Shown: positions 33,428 through 46,960 of the stretch, one piece after another
How the letters are laid out: each line of letters begins with the position of its first letter
Position numbering within the stretch: the stretch's first letter is position 1
NCBI GenBank assembly: GCA_000507305.1
Contig: DF239727.1
Span: 15,001 to 79,000, forward strand
Reading direction: 5' to 3'
DNA from: Breviolum minutum Mf 1.05b.01
Taxonomy: Eukaryota > Sar > Dinophyceae > Suessiales > Symbiodiniaceae
Length of the DNA stretch: 64,000 nucleotides
Program-made: the position numbers and the translations under genes
The notes under the pieces: model-generated
Told to the model about the DNA's origin: nothing
The model's database searches: none
Seen by the model: only the letters and a program-made list of their open reading frames with translations

Positions 33428-36400
33428 TTCAAGTAGAATCTAAGGCCATGAATGCACATATGAAGATGTGGTATTGATATTGATCTGATGAATTGCAAAA
33501 CTCATCGAAATCGTTTTTCTGAACTTCTGGAGATGCATTAAAACACGAGAATAACAACCACGAGAACGATGTAGCAAATGACAACGCGGCATCGAGGAAG
33601 AAATAGAAACATAGCAAGTCTAAAGCAAGTTGCAGCAAGTGTCCAAGTTTCCTCCCAAGACGTGCCTGTCAGCCGCGCACGGGCCATGGCAGCCATGGGC
33701 GAAAACTAAACTCTGGGGAAAAATTGGAAAAATGCAGGTCATTGTCACATTGTCATTGCGTTCCAATAGCTTTAGTAGGAATGCAAAGGGAAGGACAGCT
33801 TAACACAGCTTAGCATTTGGCTGTTTGGCGTGTGCAGAGGCAAGGGGACTTGTCTTGCACAACACAAAAGCATAAACCAGAAATCAAAAAAAAAACGTGT
33901 CAAAAATGTTTAACCATGTTGAAACCATGTTCATACTGTTTTCTATTTTCTCAGCATTTCTAAACGTGTATTGGATTACCCGATTGCCCTTTCTGAATTT
34001 TTGCGCTTGACCTCGAAGCAATTCTCATGCAGGTAGTGTGACCCTTGCGCAGGAATTTACCCTGGCAATGACAGGTTCCTCACAGCTGCAGCAAATTCCC
34101 CCACAGCAAGGGAATGCAATGAGATTTGCATCAAATGTCTCCCATGTACATCATAAAATGCATCAAATGTTTGATACTTCAAATCGAAGACAAGTCAAAT
34201 GAGAGGCTGATATGCTGATCTTAAAAAAAGTGCAAGGGCAGAAAGTATTTCGGAACATCCTGAGGGGTGACATGCAAAATGGACAAAATGGACTGACAAA
34301 ACGTCTGAGTCTGACTGTAACAAAACTCGACAACAAAGCTACAGAAGTTCGGAGTGGAGAGCCAGCACGGAGCGAGAGGGTAGCCCCCGTCTTCCGACCT
34401 TCCAACCTTTCGACTGAACCGATCCCTTCAAAAACGCATTTTGTCTTTCTCATTTCGATCTTTTTTTTACAGTGTCAATCAGTGTCACAGTGTAGAGTGT
34501 ACAAGGAGAACCCATCAGCCTTCGAAGCCCTGTGAAGTCTCCGTGTCTTAAGTAATCCGTTGGGAAAACTAATCTCCAAAAACGTCATAAGTTGAGAAAT
34601 CACGGAGCTTTTTTGAATCTGCATCTTCAGTTGCGATGCAAAGGCAGACTTTTTTTCTGCGAACGTCACGTGAAGACGAGCTCCAGGTCCACAAGTTGAA
34701 ATGTGAAAATCCGTTCTGAAATGTAATGCAAAGTGCTTTCTCCCTTTTCATGACTCTTTTTTCGTCTCTCGGTCAGATTGAAACACTCTGTCAGATTTGG
34801 GTTTCCAATTTGAAACAAAATTTCAGGAAGTGGAAATTTTGAGAACACTTTCGAACGGAGTGGGAATCGACTGGTCGTGTGTTGTCGTGTGTACTTGGAT
34901 AACCCACGTGACTCTCAGGTGCCATACTTGCCGGTGCGAGACACCCTGAGTCAACGAAACATACGAAACGTCGCAACGTGCAAATCGCAACGTGATTCGT
35001 CATGTTTTGTGTATTTTTTTGTCATGTTTTTCTTTTGTTTTTCGTCATTCCTTACGTGTCCCAGACATGTAAGGAAAACATGACAAGTCGACAAGTCATG
35101 ACACTTCTACCGTCAAGTCACCTCATCTTGTACTTGGCAATGACACGCAGTTCGTATTGACTTCGCTGATCCACCTGGCTTTGTCAATTTGTCCGTCAAC
35201 TGGACTGGCACTGCACCACGAAGGTGTAGCAATTTGAAAAATGAGCGTCGTGTGCTGCCTTGTCAGGGTCGTAATCCTCTTCGTTCCAATCAGCCTCAGA
35301 TCCAAACATGTCAAAGAAAGGTCGGAGAAAAGTCACTAGGAAAAAAAACGATGAAAAATGATTTGCTTTAATATGTTTTATGTTTGAAAAACCTCGAAAA
35401 AACCTTGAAAAACTTCATGTTTGGCACTTCTGTAGAATCTTCCCGCAGCATGGAGTGCCGGGATGCCACAGTGACAGAAATTGCCATGTCGTTTTGTTGC
35501 AAAACTTAACTTTTGTCTTTTTTGAATCAAAATGTTTAAAAATGCAGCTTTAAAAATGCATGAAAAATTGCATAAACAAAATGCATTTAAACAAAGACAT
35601 ACAAAAAACAAAGATGACACATGTCGAACAAAAGCATGTTCAGAGGTGAAAGAGAGCATTTGGGCGAAGAAAACACACAAGTGAGAAATGGACACGGTGC
35701 CTCCAGCCGGACCGAGAACTCAAGCAACAAAACGCAGAAAGGAGAAAACTAAGAAACAGACTAAGAAAGCAAAAGTTTTAGCAAAAGAATATCAAACCAT
35801 GCTCAAAAGAAGCAAAGAAATGGTGCAAAGCAAAGAATCAACGATTTTCAAAGAAATGTCTGGATTGGAACATTAAAGTCCAGGGCTGGATTGAAAGAGA
35901 AAAGACGTTGCCGACCGCCCACAGTCTGACATCCTCTGACTCCACGTGTGACACGTGCGAGCTGAAAACGGCGGAAAACAATGCATTAGGAAAACAATAC
36001 ACTTCAATATATTTCAATTATGCAAGGGACCATTCAATGTATGTATCCTGCCTATCAAATTAATTTGCTATACTTATCTCATCTTATCTCTGCTATCTCC
36101 ATCTAAGTATACCAAGTTTGCTGGTTCACTAACTACACCACTTCTGCAAGTTTGATGTGGGTCACCTGTTTCACTCTTCTCCACTGACTTTCTAATCCAA
36201 AAGGCAGCAAGAACTATCGAATCAGAACCTACTCCTGCTGCATTTCTGGGTGTGAGGACCATATCCTGCTTCCATACAGGCAAGGGATACCTGCACGACA
36301 AAGCCACATGTTGAACACAAATCTGTCTGAACCACAAATTTTGACAAATCTGTTGAAGCTTCAAGTTTCACGAATTTCCAGATTCTCAGATCGGTCTGGA

Positions 36401-39400
36401 AACACTGCCAGCAACTCGTGGCAAGGCCAGCCGTGGCAAGCAAAACAAAATGAAAAGCAAAGCATCCTGGAATCCTGACTCCAAAAAAAACACAGCAGAG
36501 CAGATTGGAGTGAAAAACAAAGCAGAAAGTAAAACAAATAATGAAATTTAGATTCAAAGCTTTCAGATAAAGCTGCTTTTAACTGCATGCGCACGTGTCC
36601 CACTCGTTCTTGGGATATTCCGGGTCAGGAATCTCGTCTTCTCTCCCGTCAATACGCAAGTTGGCATACCTCAAAATCGCTCGGTTTTTGACCACAAAAT
36701 TCGGACAAAGAATTTAAAAAAAGGAATCAGATGTAAAAAAGGAATTAATACAAAAATGTAAATATATATGAAAATAATATGGGAATAAATATTTATGTAT
36801 ACATAGTATATATATATGAATCATGTGGGACAAACATTTAGAAACATTTGATTAAACATAAGATACACTAGATACACTCGGAGCACCGACAAAATTGGTG
36901 TAAGTTGTCGAAAGACGAAAGACGGATCAAGGATTTGCAGTTTGAAAGTTTGCAGGGAAATTTTGAAAAATATCATGCAAAACGCAAAATGCAACAATCA
37001 CAGAAAATGTGAAAAGCAATCGAAAACAAAACATGAAAAATCTCGAAATCTTTGTTTCTTTAACAAAATGAATGAAAAATCATGAAAACATGAAATCTTC
37101 ATGTTTTAATTTGTTTTAATTCATTTCATGAAAAATCATGTCTTCTCTTAAGAAACAAACTTCACACGTTTTCACATCACAACTTTCACCTGTTCGGCTC
37201 GTTCCAAGAGACGTTTTGTCCATCTCTGTGCGCTCCTGGTTTCGGAAAAAAAGACAAACAAAATGGAAAAAACCAAGATCTCTAAGTAGATATGCGTATA
37301 TAATCTATATATAATATGTACAAAATACATTTTATATAAATATATATATATATTATTTCAGTTTGCAAATATCACAGTTTGAAAACTCGTCACTCTTTTT
37401 TTTTAAACATGAAATGGTGATATGTGAAGTTCATCCCGTTTTCAGCAAGTTGGCCGTTGACCTTGTCAATAGGGATGACGTTTCTCTTGCCCACCATGGC
37501 ACGCATGAAGTACCTGGAAGCGCTGGAGGTCACAAGTAGCATGAAGTGTGTACCATAAGCAAATGTTTTTTTCAAATTTGTGATTTTTTCAAACATTCTT
37601 TTCGCAAATTGGCAAGACAAATATGCAAAATATGCAAATTGTGAAGGCAATGTGACGCAACGAATGACGTTGGACTGGTACAAGTCGAATTCCGGCGCAC
37701 GCATTTTTGTTGCGCCCAATGAATCCTCTTTTTAAGACTTGTATCCTCGTGATCAACGGGGAATGAATAGGAAAGAGGAACTCGTAGCCAACCTGGGAGG
37801 GACATGCAAAAACATGCAAAGAATTCAGGAAAGTAAAAAAATGCAAATAATGCAAATTGAATGCACATGTCGGTGTTTTGTTCGGGTGTTTTCCAATCTT
37901 TCGCCTATAGTGTGCACTTTGCGGAGCGAAAAATTGTCTCTAAAGAAAAAAATCCCATGCATTAATCATTAAGAATCTTCAAACGTCCATCTTTGAACAG
38001 AATCAAATGAATCGAATGAATCGGAGAGTTGGGGGTTATTCTTGTTGTTCCAAAAATGTTGAGTTCTTAACCTGAAAACATGGATCAAAAGCTGCATGCA
38101 CTGAAATCTGAGGAGAATGTAAGGACGGGTTGAAAACAGGTTGAAAATTTCTTCACCAGTCCTTCGTCTCTGCCTCGTTTACCATGTTTTGCTCTGCCCG
38201 TTCCTTCGTTCCTTCGTTCCTTTCCTGTTTTGTCAAACCGTTCGTCTTAAGCTTCTTGTCACTTCTTGTTTTCCCATGCTCTCGCTCGAGGCTTCGCTTT
38301 CGCTTTGTCTTCCAAACGTCTTCTAAATTGGCTTCTCTTTTTCACGTTTTCAAGCAAACATCTTTTCTCGCACATTTCTCAAACTTCAAGCGTTGAAACG
38401 CTTTCTCTATTCTTTCTGTGTCATACCGGTTGCGTCTGTTGCGTCTGTTGCATCTTCTCGTCTTCAGCCGTTTTGTTCGTGGTGTTTCGTGTTTTCTCGT
38501 TCTCATTATAAACATTTTGGCGTTTCGTGTCTTCACCCGAACCAACTCCCATCCGTTTTCAAACGCCCAACTTCTTGTTTTCGCACCAAAACTTTTTAAC
38601 TTCACATGTTTCTCTCATGTTCAAGTCCTTTTACTCACTTCTTTCCACTCCACTATTTTTTCTTCTCTTTAATTTTATAACTTGTTTCTTCACTCTTTGT
38701 TTCTTCGAGCCTCGTAGTCTTCATCATGCTTTTTCAATATGTATATACAGTTATATACGCATCTTTTCAATATATACGTATAACTTCCTTTAATTCCACA
38801 TTTTAAGAATCAAAAAGCTCATTGACTTCATTGACTTCGCTCCTCATTTCAAGCTTAACTTCTTCTACTCACTCTCTCAGTGTATAGAATCATATGTGAA
38901 GTTTCTGTAACGTAACTTTGTAACTTTCAGTTCATTTCAACTCAAATGTTCCATTGCAATTAAAAGGTTCAAACGTCTCTGAATTTCGTGCAGCCATACT
39001 CTGATTTCAAAAAGTTAAAGAAGTTAAAACCAAAAATGTCATAACTTCGAATTCTCCACGGAAGTCATAAGAAAAGATTTCTTACAAAAACTTTAAAGAT
39101 ACATTCTATACCTTTTTGCCGTTGATACATATATTTAAGTTTACATATATATACATCTGTATATCTATATATACTTCGCCTTTCTCGTCACTATAAATAT
39201 GTCTTTCATCAAACAAATTAATTCCTATATCTTCATATGTTATTTGTTCCATTTCGCATATCCACTATGAGATGTCTATATCTTTGATTTCTATACTGTC
39301 TATACTTATAGGTTTTTCCCATGTCGAATTTCTCACGGAATTCACGAAAAAACTTGCAGCGAAGCGACGGAGTCCACGCCTTTGCCGATCATCGCACGGA

Positions 39401-41280
39401 CCGTCATCGTCCGCGCGTGGTAGTCCCCCCTCAGAAGGAAGGAACGAAGGAAGACTCTAAGACGGGAAGGAAAGAAAAGGACAACAAAACGAAGAAAGAC
39501 AGAAGACAACGAGGAAGAAAAACAAAGACGAAGAAAAAGACGAGACAAAAAGCGGGTTTGAAAAATGTCAAAACAGCTTCGCTTTCCGGCAAGAAAAGAA
39601 AAAATGTCAGCTTCGACACGGCGAAGATGTGGAAGATGTGGTGGTATGATAGACATGATGTATCAATGTATCATTTACACTTATCTAACTATTTATGCAT
39701 TAATGAAGTCAATGTGAAAGACATAATATCCTTCTGTGTGAGTTGGAAAAATCAGCGCAAACTGTCAGGTGGATTCCCTTTAAGGAACAACTATGGAATA
39801 GTATCAATAGTATCAATTCCAGTCTACTAGTGAGTAGTTGGTGACACTGCTCTGAGGCGGTGCTTGGTTCGGAAACTTTCTTTTTCATACATGTGTATGT
39901 ATGTGTATGTATATGTATGTGTATTTTTCCATATTTGTGTAAAGGAGTATGTATGTCTATGGTCTATGATATGTTTTTTGTATGTAGATAAGTAATGATA
40001 AGTAGATAAATAGAGTCATTGTGTTGGATGGCGGAGGTAGGTGTCCCCGTTGTGTTTACCTGCCTTGCCTGACGTTCAAAACGATGCCATCGAAGTAGGT
40101 CTCCCGAAGTTGATCCTTCGTGACACTGAAACTGCGCGTCTCCTCCAAGATTCAAAAACATCCCATCAACAAATCAACAATTTTCTAAAAAAAACACAGA
40201 ACAAATCTGCTTGAATCTGCAAAAAAAGTGAAGAACACTTTGAATGCAGAGATGAAATTTAAAATGTTATTCTTAAACAAAAAAATATTCAAAATAATCG
40301 TGGCTCGGCTGTGAGTGTGCTGTATGTGAGTTGTGTGGTGTGGACTCAAGTGGTCTGCGTTGTGTCCTTGTCACCGGAGGGCTTCGCCTCTAAGTAGTGG
40401 ACTCGCACTGTGTCACCGGCCTCCGAAATGGAAGGCAATGAGGTGAAAACGAATTGAGTGAATTGAGTGAACAAATATGTGAAAACTGAATTCATAACGA
40501 AGAATTCAAGAATTCAATTATCTCAATTCAGGTATTTGAGGTGAAACTTGAAACAAAGGAAAAACTTCCAAAGCAGACAGAAATTTCCATCCCAAAATAA
40601 CAGACAAAACTCAGAGCAAAGATCCAGGGTATTTGTGGTATTTCGGAGTCTGGAGTCTGGAGTCTAGAAGACAAGTGTGGGAGAAAACTGAAAGCGGCGC
40701 ATCCGCATAGCGATGACACAGGGCAGAAAATCGCGCATAGCGATACTTGAAATAGCGTCTAAATGCGTCTAATACTTAAAGTACTTCAAGTAAAAGCCCA
40801 AAAGCCCCTATGTTCTCAGGGGTTGGGGCACAAATTCAATACACCCTTTGAAAACAGATAGCAACATGATACATCCATTGTAGACAACAAAAGCTATTGA
40901 TACAACATTCCAAAATCAAATGCAATAGAATACTTGGCTTCTAAAAAAGCTGTTGAACATGGCCGGGTCGCGTCAGATGTGTACAAGTCCTGCCAAGTGT
41001 GTTCATGCCTCGAAGATAGACGTCATGTAGAGAGACATAAAACAGATTTCAACTCTCATTCAAATCTTGAAAAGTTCGTATCACTTATTCTTGTTCAAGA
41101 TTGCAAATCCAAGCCCGTGTCCATCGCCTGAAGTTTGTGAGGAAAAAAGTCCACCGGCTTCTTGAACATGTCGAAAAACTTCATATTCACCTCTTTAGCA
41201 CGGCAAACTTTGCTGTTTGAAAGAGGCCAACTCAAAACAAAAGCACAACAAAACCATTAAACCTTCACCTCCGAACAACT

Positions 41281-41310
41281 CCCTTTGACTCCCTTTGACT
41301 CCCTTTGACT
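41281..41310 (+). repeat. 10-bp tandem repeat, three exact copies
   Basis: CCCTTTGACT three times in a row with no mismatch. Confidence 0.95.
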
Positions 41311-43519
41311 CGCCGGCTTTCTGAACAAAATAAATCTAAACTCTCCCGAAACTGCACAGCATGACATGGCACGACATCGAACCGGAACCTTCCAGCTCGG
41401 GCCAGGCAGGAATATCGGAATATCTTTGTGTAGAAAGACTCCGTATCAGTTCCAACATGGCAACACAAAAACCAAGATGTAATCCATGTAATCCATTTGT
41501 GTTCACATTTTGTGCTCAAAGTTGTACGATGGATTGATGTTGATGCCGAAAGCAACGGACAATACACCTGGTGGGTGCGCTGAATCTCAGGCGGTCCAAC
41601 TGATCCAAGTGTCACGTGTCAAACAAATCCAGGATCCAGCTTGCTTCCGAAACGTGGAAACTCTGCAGACAAAAAATGGGAGGAATCCTGGAAAAGTGAA
41701 AGCTTAGGGAGGTGGCATCTCATTGGTCAACATGTATGACATGAATTCTCTGACACTGCCGCAACCTTCCGGAACATTTCAATCTAACTCCCAGAACATT
41801 GCAGAACCCTTCCAAACCTCAAATACGTCTTCAAAACGCTCCGGAATGGAACCTCCAAACCTTTCAATCGCAGAATGCCGTTTGGACTTTCCGAAACTTT
41901 CCACGTCCACGATCTTCCGAATCGGAAGATAAATCTAGAAAAACTTGCCACGCAAAGACTAACTTTCAATGGCACCTTACCTTTCAGACAGGCCAACCTA
42001 ACGTCCAAGCAGGGGACGCCGAAAGCCTACCATGGCCATCGCCAACCGAATGCGACCCCCGCCTTATGACGGTCGATGCTGCGTCGGTTGTACCATGCCT
42101 TGGACGGTTCCTCGTCCCAGGCATACTCGGCTTTGGCCTCGTTCAACGCATGTTTCCACGTTCATCGTTCAGATCGTTCAGCGTTCTCATACATAGGAAT
42201 GTCTGTCGTGAATGAATGCATTCTTGAAGATATACACATGAACACTAGAATCACTATAGAACTATACTACATGTTTTATCACGTTCCTATGCACAAAACA
42301 CCCCAAAACAACACAATACAACAAAACGCAATACAAAATCACACAACGAAATGCAACACGAAACAACACAAGATAATACAACGATAGATAATTTGTACAA
42401 TGCCATCTTACAAACGCAATACCACTCCCAGGTATGTGTGTTTATAGTTCAGTGGTATTGCGTGTTCTCAAGTACTCAAGACGGACGCACAATCCCGTTT
42501 ACCCGGTTAGTGCATGAGTATTGTCTAGTCATGTGAGACCTTGAGCCATAGGCACACGCATGAGATGTCAATATCATTGCAGGCCACACAAAGGCCAGAG
42601 AGACAAACGCGAGAAATCACAGTGAACAGGAAAAGACCAACCGTAAGACGAATCAAGTAGCAGAAAAAGTCCAGAAAGGGCTTTTTGCCGCCCAGTACAT
42701 GACTTGAGATATATGATATATGGAAAAGGCAAACGTTCGTGGCTGTGTGAAACTATGATATATTTTACACTCACTCCGTTTACATAACATGACATTTCAG
42801 TACATTACATGACATTACATGCGTTACATTGATTCCATCGCATCACATTACGCTACATTGCATTACATTACACTACTTCGCAAAACATTGATATACATAT
42901 ATAGATATATAAATATACTTGCCGAATGTATGGTACCATTAATCATATACTACATACTTTGTGCTATATGTTTTTTGCAAAAGAAAAAAGAATATACGTT
43001 CCCAGTGCCCGGTCCCCCAAGAAGGAAGAATATATAGCATGGTTCCTAGCCCATATCTTGTCTATGAAAATCATTTCATTTTAGGTATGTAGGCTGGAAC
43101 TAGAAATGCTATTTTGCGTGGTGTACTGGCTTCATTTCCCCTGAAAATATGGTACCATTATCAGCACCATCAGCACCGCCGGGAGAGCGGAAACAAGGAA
43201 ACATTGTACATACCTTCACATTCCATTACATACTGTTACATACCTTCCATGACTTTCCATGGCCATGGCAGTGAGTAAGGGGAAAACCTGGTCAAGCAAG
43301 TGTAGCAGAAAGGTCCAGCATAAGGGAAAAAGCTCTCTTTGGACCAAGAGTTCACGTTTTAAACCTGTGAAGTCCACTTAGTCCATTTAGATTGATGCCG
43401 GATGCGTGAAAAAGGAGATTTACAGTGCCAGGCTGTTCAACGCTCAAAGGGAGAATCGGCAGATCAGAAAGGGCACGGCAACGCTGAAACGAGACAAAAA
43501 TAGACACGGAGACGTGACG

Positions 43520-43570
43520 ATGACTAACATGACTAACATGACTAAGATGACTAAGATGACCAAGATGACC
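43520..43570 (+). repeat. 9-bp tandem repeat, five to six copies
   Basis: ATGACTAAC twice, ATGACTAAG twice, then ATGACCAAG and a partial unit. It reads MTNMTNMTKMTK in one frame, but no gene surrounds it. Confidence 0.9.
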
Positions 43571-43615
43571 AGGAAATTGAAAATAGATGGAAAATAGTAA
43601 ACAGTACAAGGCATA

Positions 43616-43639
43616 GCTACGCAGCTACGCAGCTACGCA
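43616..43639 (+). repeat. 9-bp tandem repeat, under three copies
   Basis: GCTACGCAGCTACGCAGCTA followed by CGCA. Confidence 0.9.
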
Positions 43640-46600
43640 TGCCGCGCAAGCCTTGCAGCCAAAGTTTGATGAATTTTCACAGCACTTGCAAAGCGGCAAT
43701 CGACTGCACATCGCTGACATCAACAGCCTGAGGAGGAACAATGAAATAAACAGTGAAGTCGAAGATTAAGACAGTAAAACTCGAAAGTAAGAACTTAACT
43801 AAGTCTGGGTTTCCGTGTCCTTCAGTAGCCTGAAAAATTGTGTAGAAAAACAAAACACAAAACACTCAGTACACTCGTTCCGTGTCCTTCAGGTCCAGGC
43901 CTCACCCTCCTCGCAGCTTTCCGGTTTGTTACCGAAGAAGTTTTTTAGAAAAGTGATTCAAAATGTTTAAATAATTTAGAAATATGATTCATAAGATTGT
44001 GTAAAGTGATTCAATATTGAAATAATGAATATAAATCAACTTAATCATCAAAAACTTCTATGTTCTATATGTTCCTCCATTCTCCATTCAACAAATTCGA
44101 CCTCGTCCACCTCGTCGACCTCGTCCACGTCAACCACTTCCTCAAGAGGAAGAAGGAAATACCAAGAAATACTTGAAGAAATCATGAAAAGAGCAAATCA
44201 ACAAATCAACAAATCAATGAAATGTGTGGTAAAGCGTAGGGATGACATACAAATGACATGCAGCATTGCAATTGCAACAGCACACATACACATCGAAGCA
44301 AGACATGTCAGCAATCCTTGACGGTCTTTTCCACTTGTCAATAGCGATTTCACTCTGGAAGTAATTTTCTTGATGTCAATGTCTTTAATGCTTTTCAGTT
44401 ACTTTTTTGCTTCTTTGGTCCACTCTGTTTCTAGTATTTCTGGCATGCCTTGACATGTTTCAAAAAAGACTCGCATCCTCGAAAAACTTTTGCTGGTCCC
44501 CTCCCGTTGAGATTGCAACCGTTGCCCGCATGGACACCTTGGACACCTTGGGAGCCCTTACCACCTCAGTTCACCATGACTGCAAAATGTAAGGACTGCA
44601 AGCATGCTGCATTTCGTGTGATATGACTGATACGCCAAATGACAACAAAAGCAACACTCTACCTAATGCAATGCCGTTTTTTACAACACAAGTGTACCTA
44701 CCAATCCGGTAAAATTATGGTAAACGGTGTTTGATTCAACATTGTCAGATGACCCAACTCAAAGAGATGACCGCTCTTGATTTAGTTTTGACAAATCTAG
44801 GTCCCGAGACAGCTTTTGGCACAGGCGTCAAAGGCCCGCAAAAGGCCTCAGAAGTGTACCTGCGACAAAACACGTGTGAAAAAACACATGTGAAAAAACA
44901 TGTGAAGATTTGAGTGCCTGAAGATTATCAGCGCGACAAAGGCAGCACAAGCTGCGATGCGAAGGCGTGGGGTGGCCATGGCCTGAATTGCTGGACTCAC
45001 CTGACTCTTTGCAATTGTGTCAAGCAGAATTTCATTTGTAAATTCTTTTTCTTTCATTTGTAAAGCACCACTTGCAACAAAATCTGGAGTAAATCCGAGC
45101 CTCGGTGTCTGCCTGCCGTCTCCGGCCAGCTCCGGGGTTGAGCCGTGGCAGCTTTCATCGAAACACTCGCGACAGCAACAACCCCACTGCTTTTGATTTC
45201 GATTTCACGCCGAAATTGGAAACCTTCCGAAACTTCACCGGATCAAACCGTCGTTTTTCAACACCATCGCAACTTGCATGCGACCCCTAATAATCCTGAC
45301 CGCCGCACGCAAGAAAAAACTTTTGTTTTCCTAAAACCAAAAAATTTTGGGCAACTTTGCCCAACTTGAAAAACTACACAAAAAATTGCGCACGCAACGT
45401 TTGCACAACAAAAAATTTGAACAGCCAGGCTACATGTCCTGCACGTGGAAACGCTAGCCTTGTGGGGAATCAAGCGGTTGTGTGGAGTTTGATTTTTTTA
45501 ACCATCAAATTAAACATCCATCTCGCAGTTCGGAAATTGGCGAAATATGCTGTTGCGCTTGGGCGGATGCAGGCGTTGCCCTGCGTCTTCAAAACGACAA
45601 AATTTACTAACCTTAAAACTTACTAGTTCAACTAGTAATTTTGTTCATTGAATTTAGTCTGTCTACTAAATTTACTAAACTTACTGACTTAAATTACTAA
45701 GCTTACTGAATTGAGACCGCACCAAAACTGCACTTGTTTTCCTGGAAAAACATGTGTTTTTTATTGAAAAATTCATGATTTCTTGGAACACATGAAGCCT
45801 TTGGATGTTTAATGTTGTTTTTTGTCTGCCAAAACATTTAAATTGAAGCTCGGTGATTTGACATTCTGATGATCAATTTTTGTGTTTGGAGATAAAACAA
45901 TAGTGTGATTTGAGCATTTTTCATCCCGTTCGCAAACATTCCAATCTCTCAATATATCAAGATCCACAACCTTTCTTCAAGCATTTACTGCACTCCTGCT
46001 GGCATGTTCTTTTGTAACATGTCTCTGTTCTCCTCATGTTTCTTCGGTCATGTTAGAATGAAGGCACCCTAGGGTCAAGTACACAAAAACAAAGCTACAC
46101 AGGCAGTGTCAAATCCAAGAGTCATTTCAACATATGCTGACATCCGTTGAGATGCTTATTTCTTGCTCAATGAATTTCGAATGCCTATCATTGATTCATT
46201 CAGAAGATTACTGAAAATGCCCCTTTGTTTTTTCGTGCTAGGGTGTCGCCAGTTCGCTGGCATCTGAGAAGTTGCCCATTTTGTTCTTGTTGCTGTTTTT
46301 TGCCATCGCCTGACAGCATCCAAAACAGTGGCGCGTTATAGGAAGAGGTTCCTTATCACAGCAACCTCCGGGTAGGACCGTCTCTCCACCCCAAAACCAG
46401 AATCAATCAATAACTCGACACATCAAAACATCAAACGCTTGGGCAGTATACTTGCATACCAGGTTGATATTGCTGAGTCAAGGGGTATGAAGCCATGTGT
46501 AAAGGTCTGGCCGCAATTGTGAAGTTTGCTGAGGCTTTTCTGATGTTGCTATCATTTGCCCCATATCATTTGAATTAAAGTTGCAGGCAAACCTGAATCC

Positions 46601-46960
46601 ACGCCAAAATGTAGGTTGCACCGGGCATAAATCCATTCACAAAGCCTTGTGGCCTTGACAAGTACAGCCTCAACCTGACCATAGGACTAAATCTTCAGAT
46701 TTCAGTGAATCAAAAAGGTCCAAGTCCTAGTTGGTGATTGAGAAGAAAGCATCCTCCCCAAGATCTTAGATGAACCAATGAACCCTGAACAAAAATTCAC
46801 CAATGACATAACAAAAATACACCTGGAAATGATGAGAAGACTAAACTCATCAATAACTCTTCCCTGCTTCACCTGGCCGGCCTCACTGGCGGCTTTGGCT
46901 CAGTGGGAAATGCCACCTGACCATGGAGGAAAGTCGCTTTTTTGAGAAGGTTGTTTTAAC

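Larger units (their letters stand above)
33430..46960. other. Long intergenic stretch, no gene recognised
   Basis: About 13.5 kb of A+T-rich sequence with only short, mutually overlapping frames (longest 169 codons at 39,321-39,830, in a purine-rich tract) and no recognised protein motif. A+T tracts lie at 36,770-36,830 and 37,300-37,360, a GTAT tract at 39,885-39,960 and TTACTAA-like words at 45,600-45,720. Pyrimidine-rich 38,140-38,740 is followed by purine-rich 39,330-39,620. No tRNA or rRNA was seen. Confidence 0.4.
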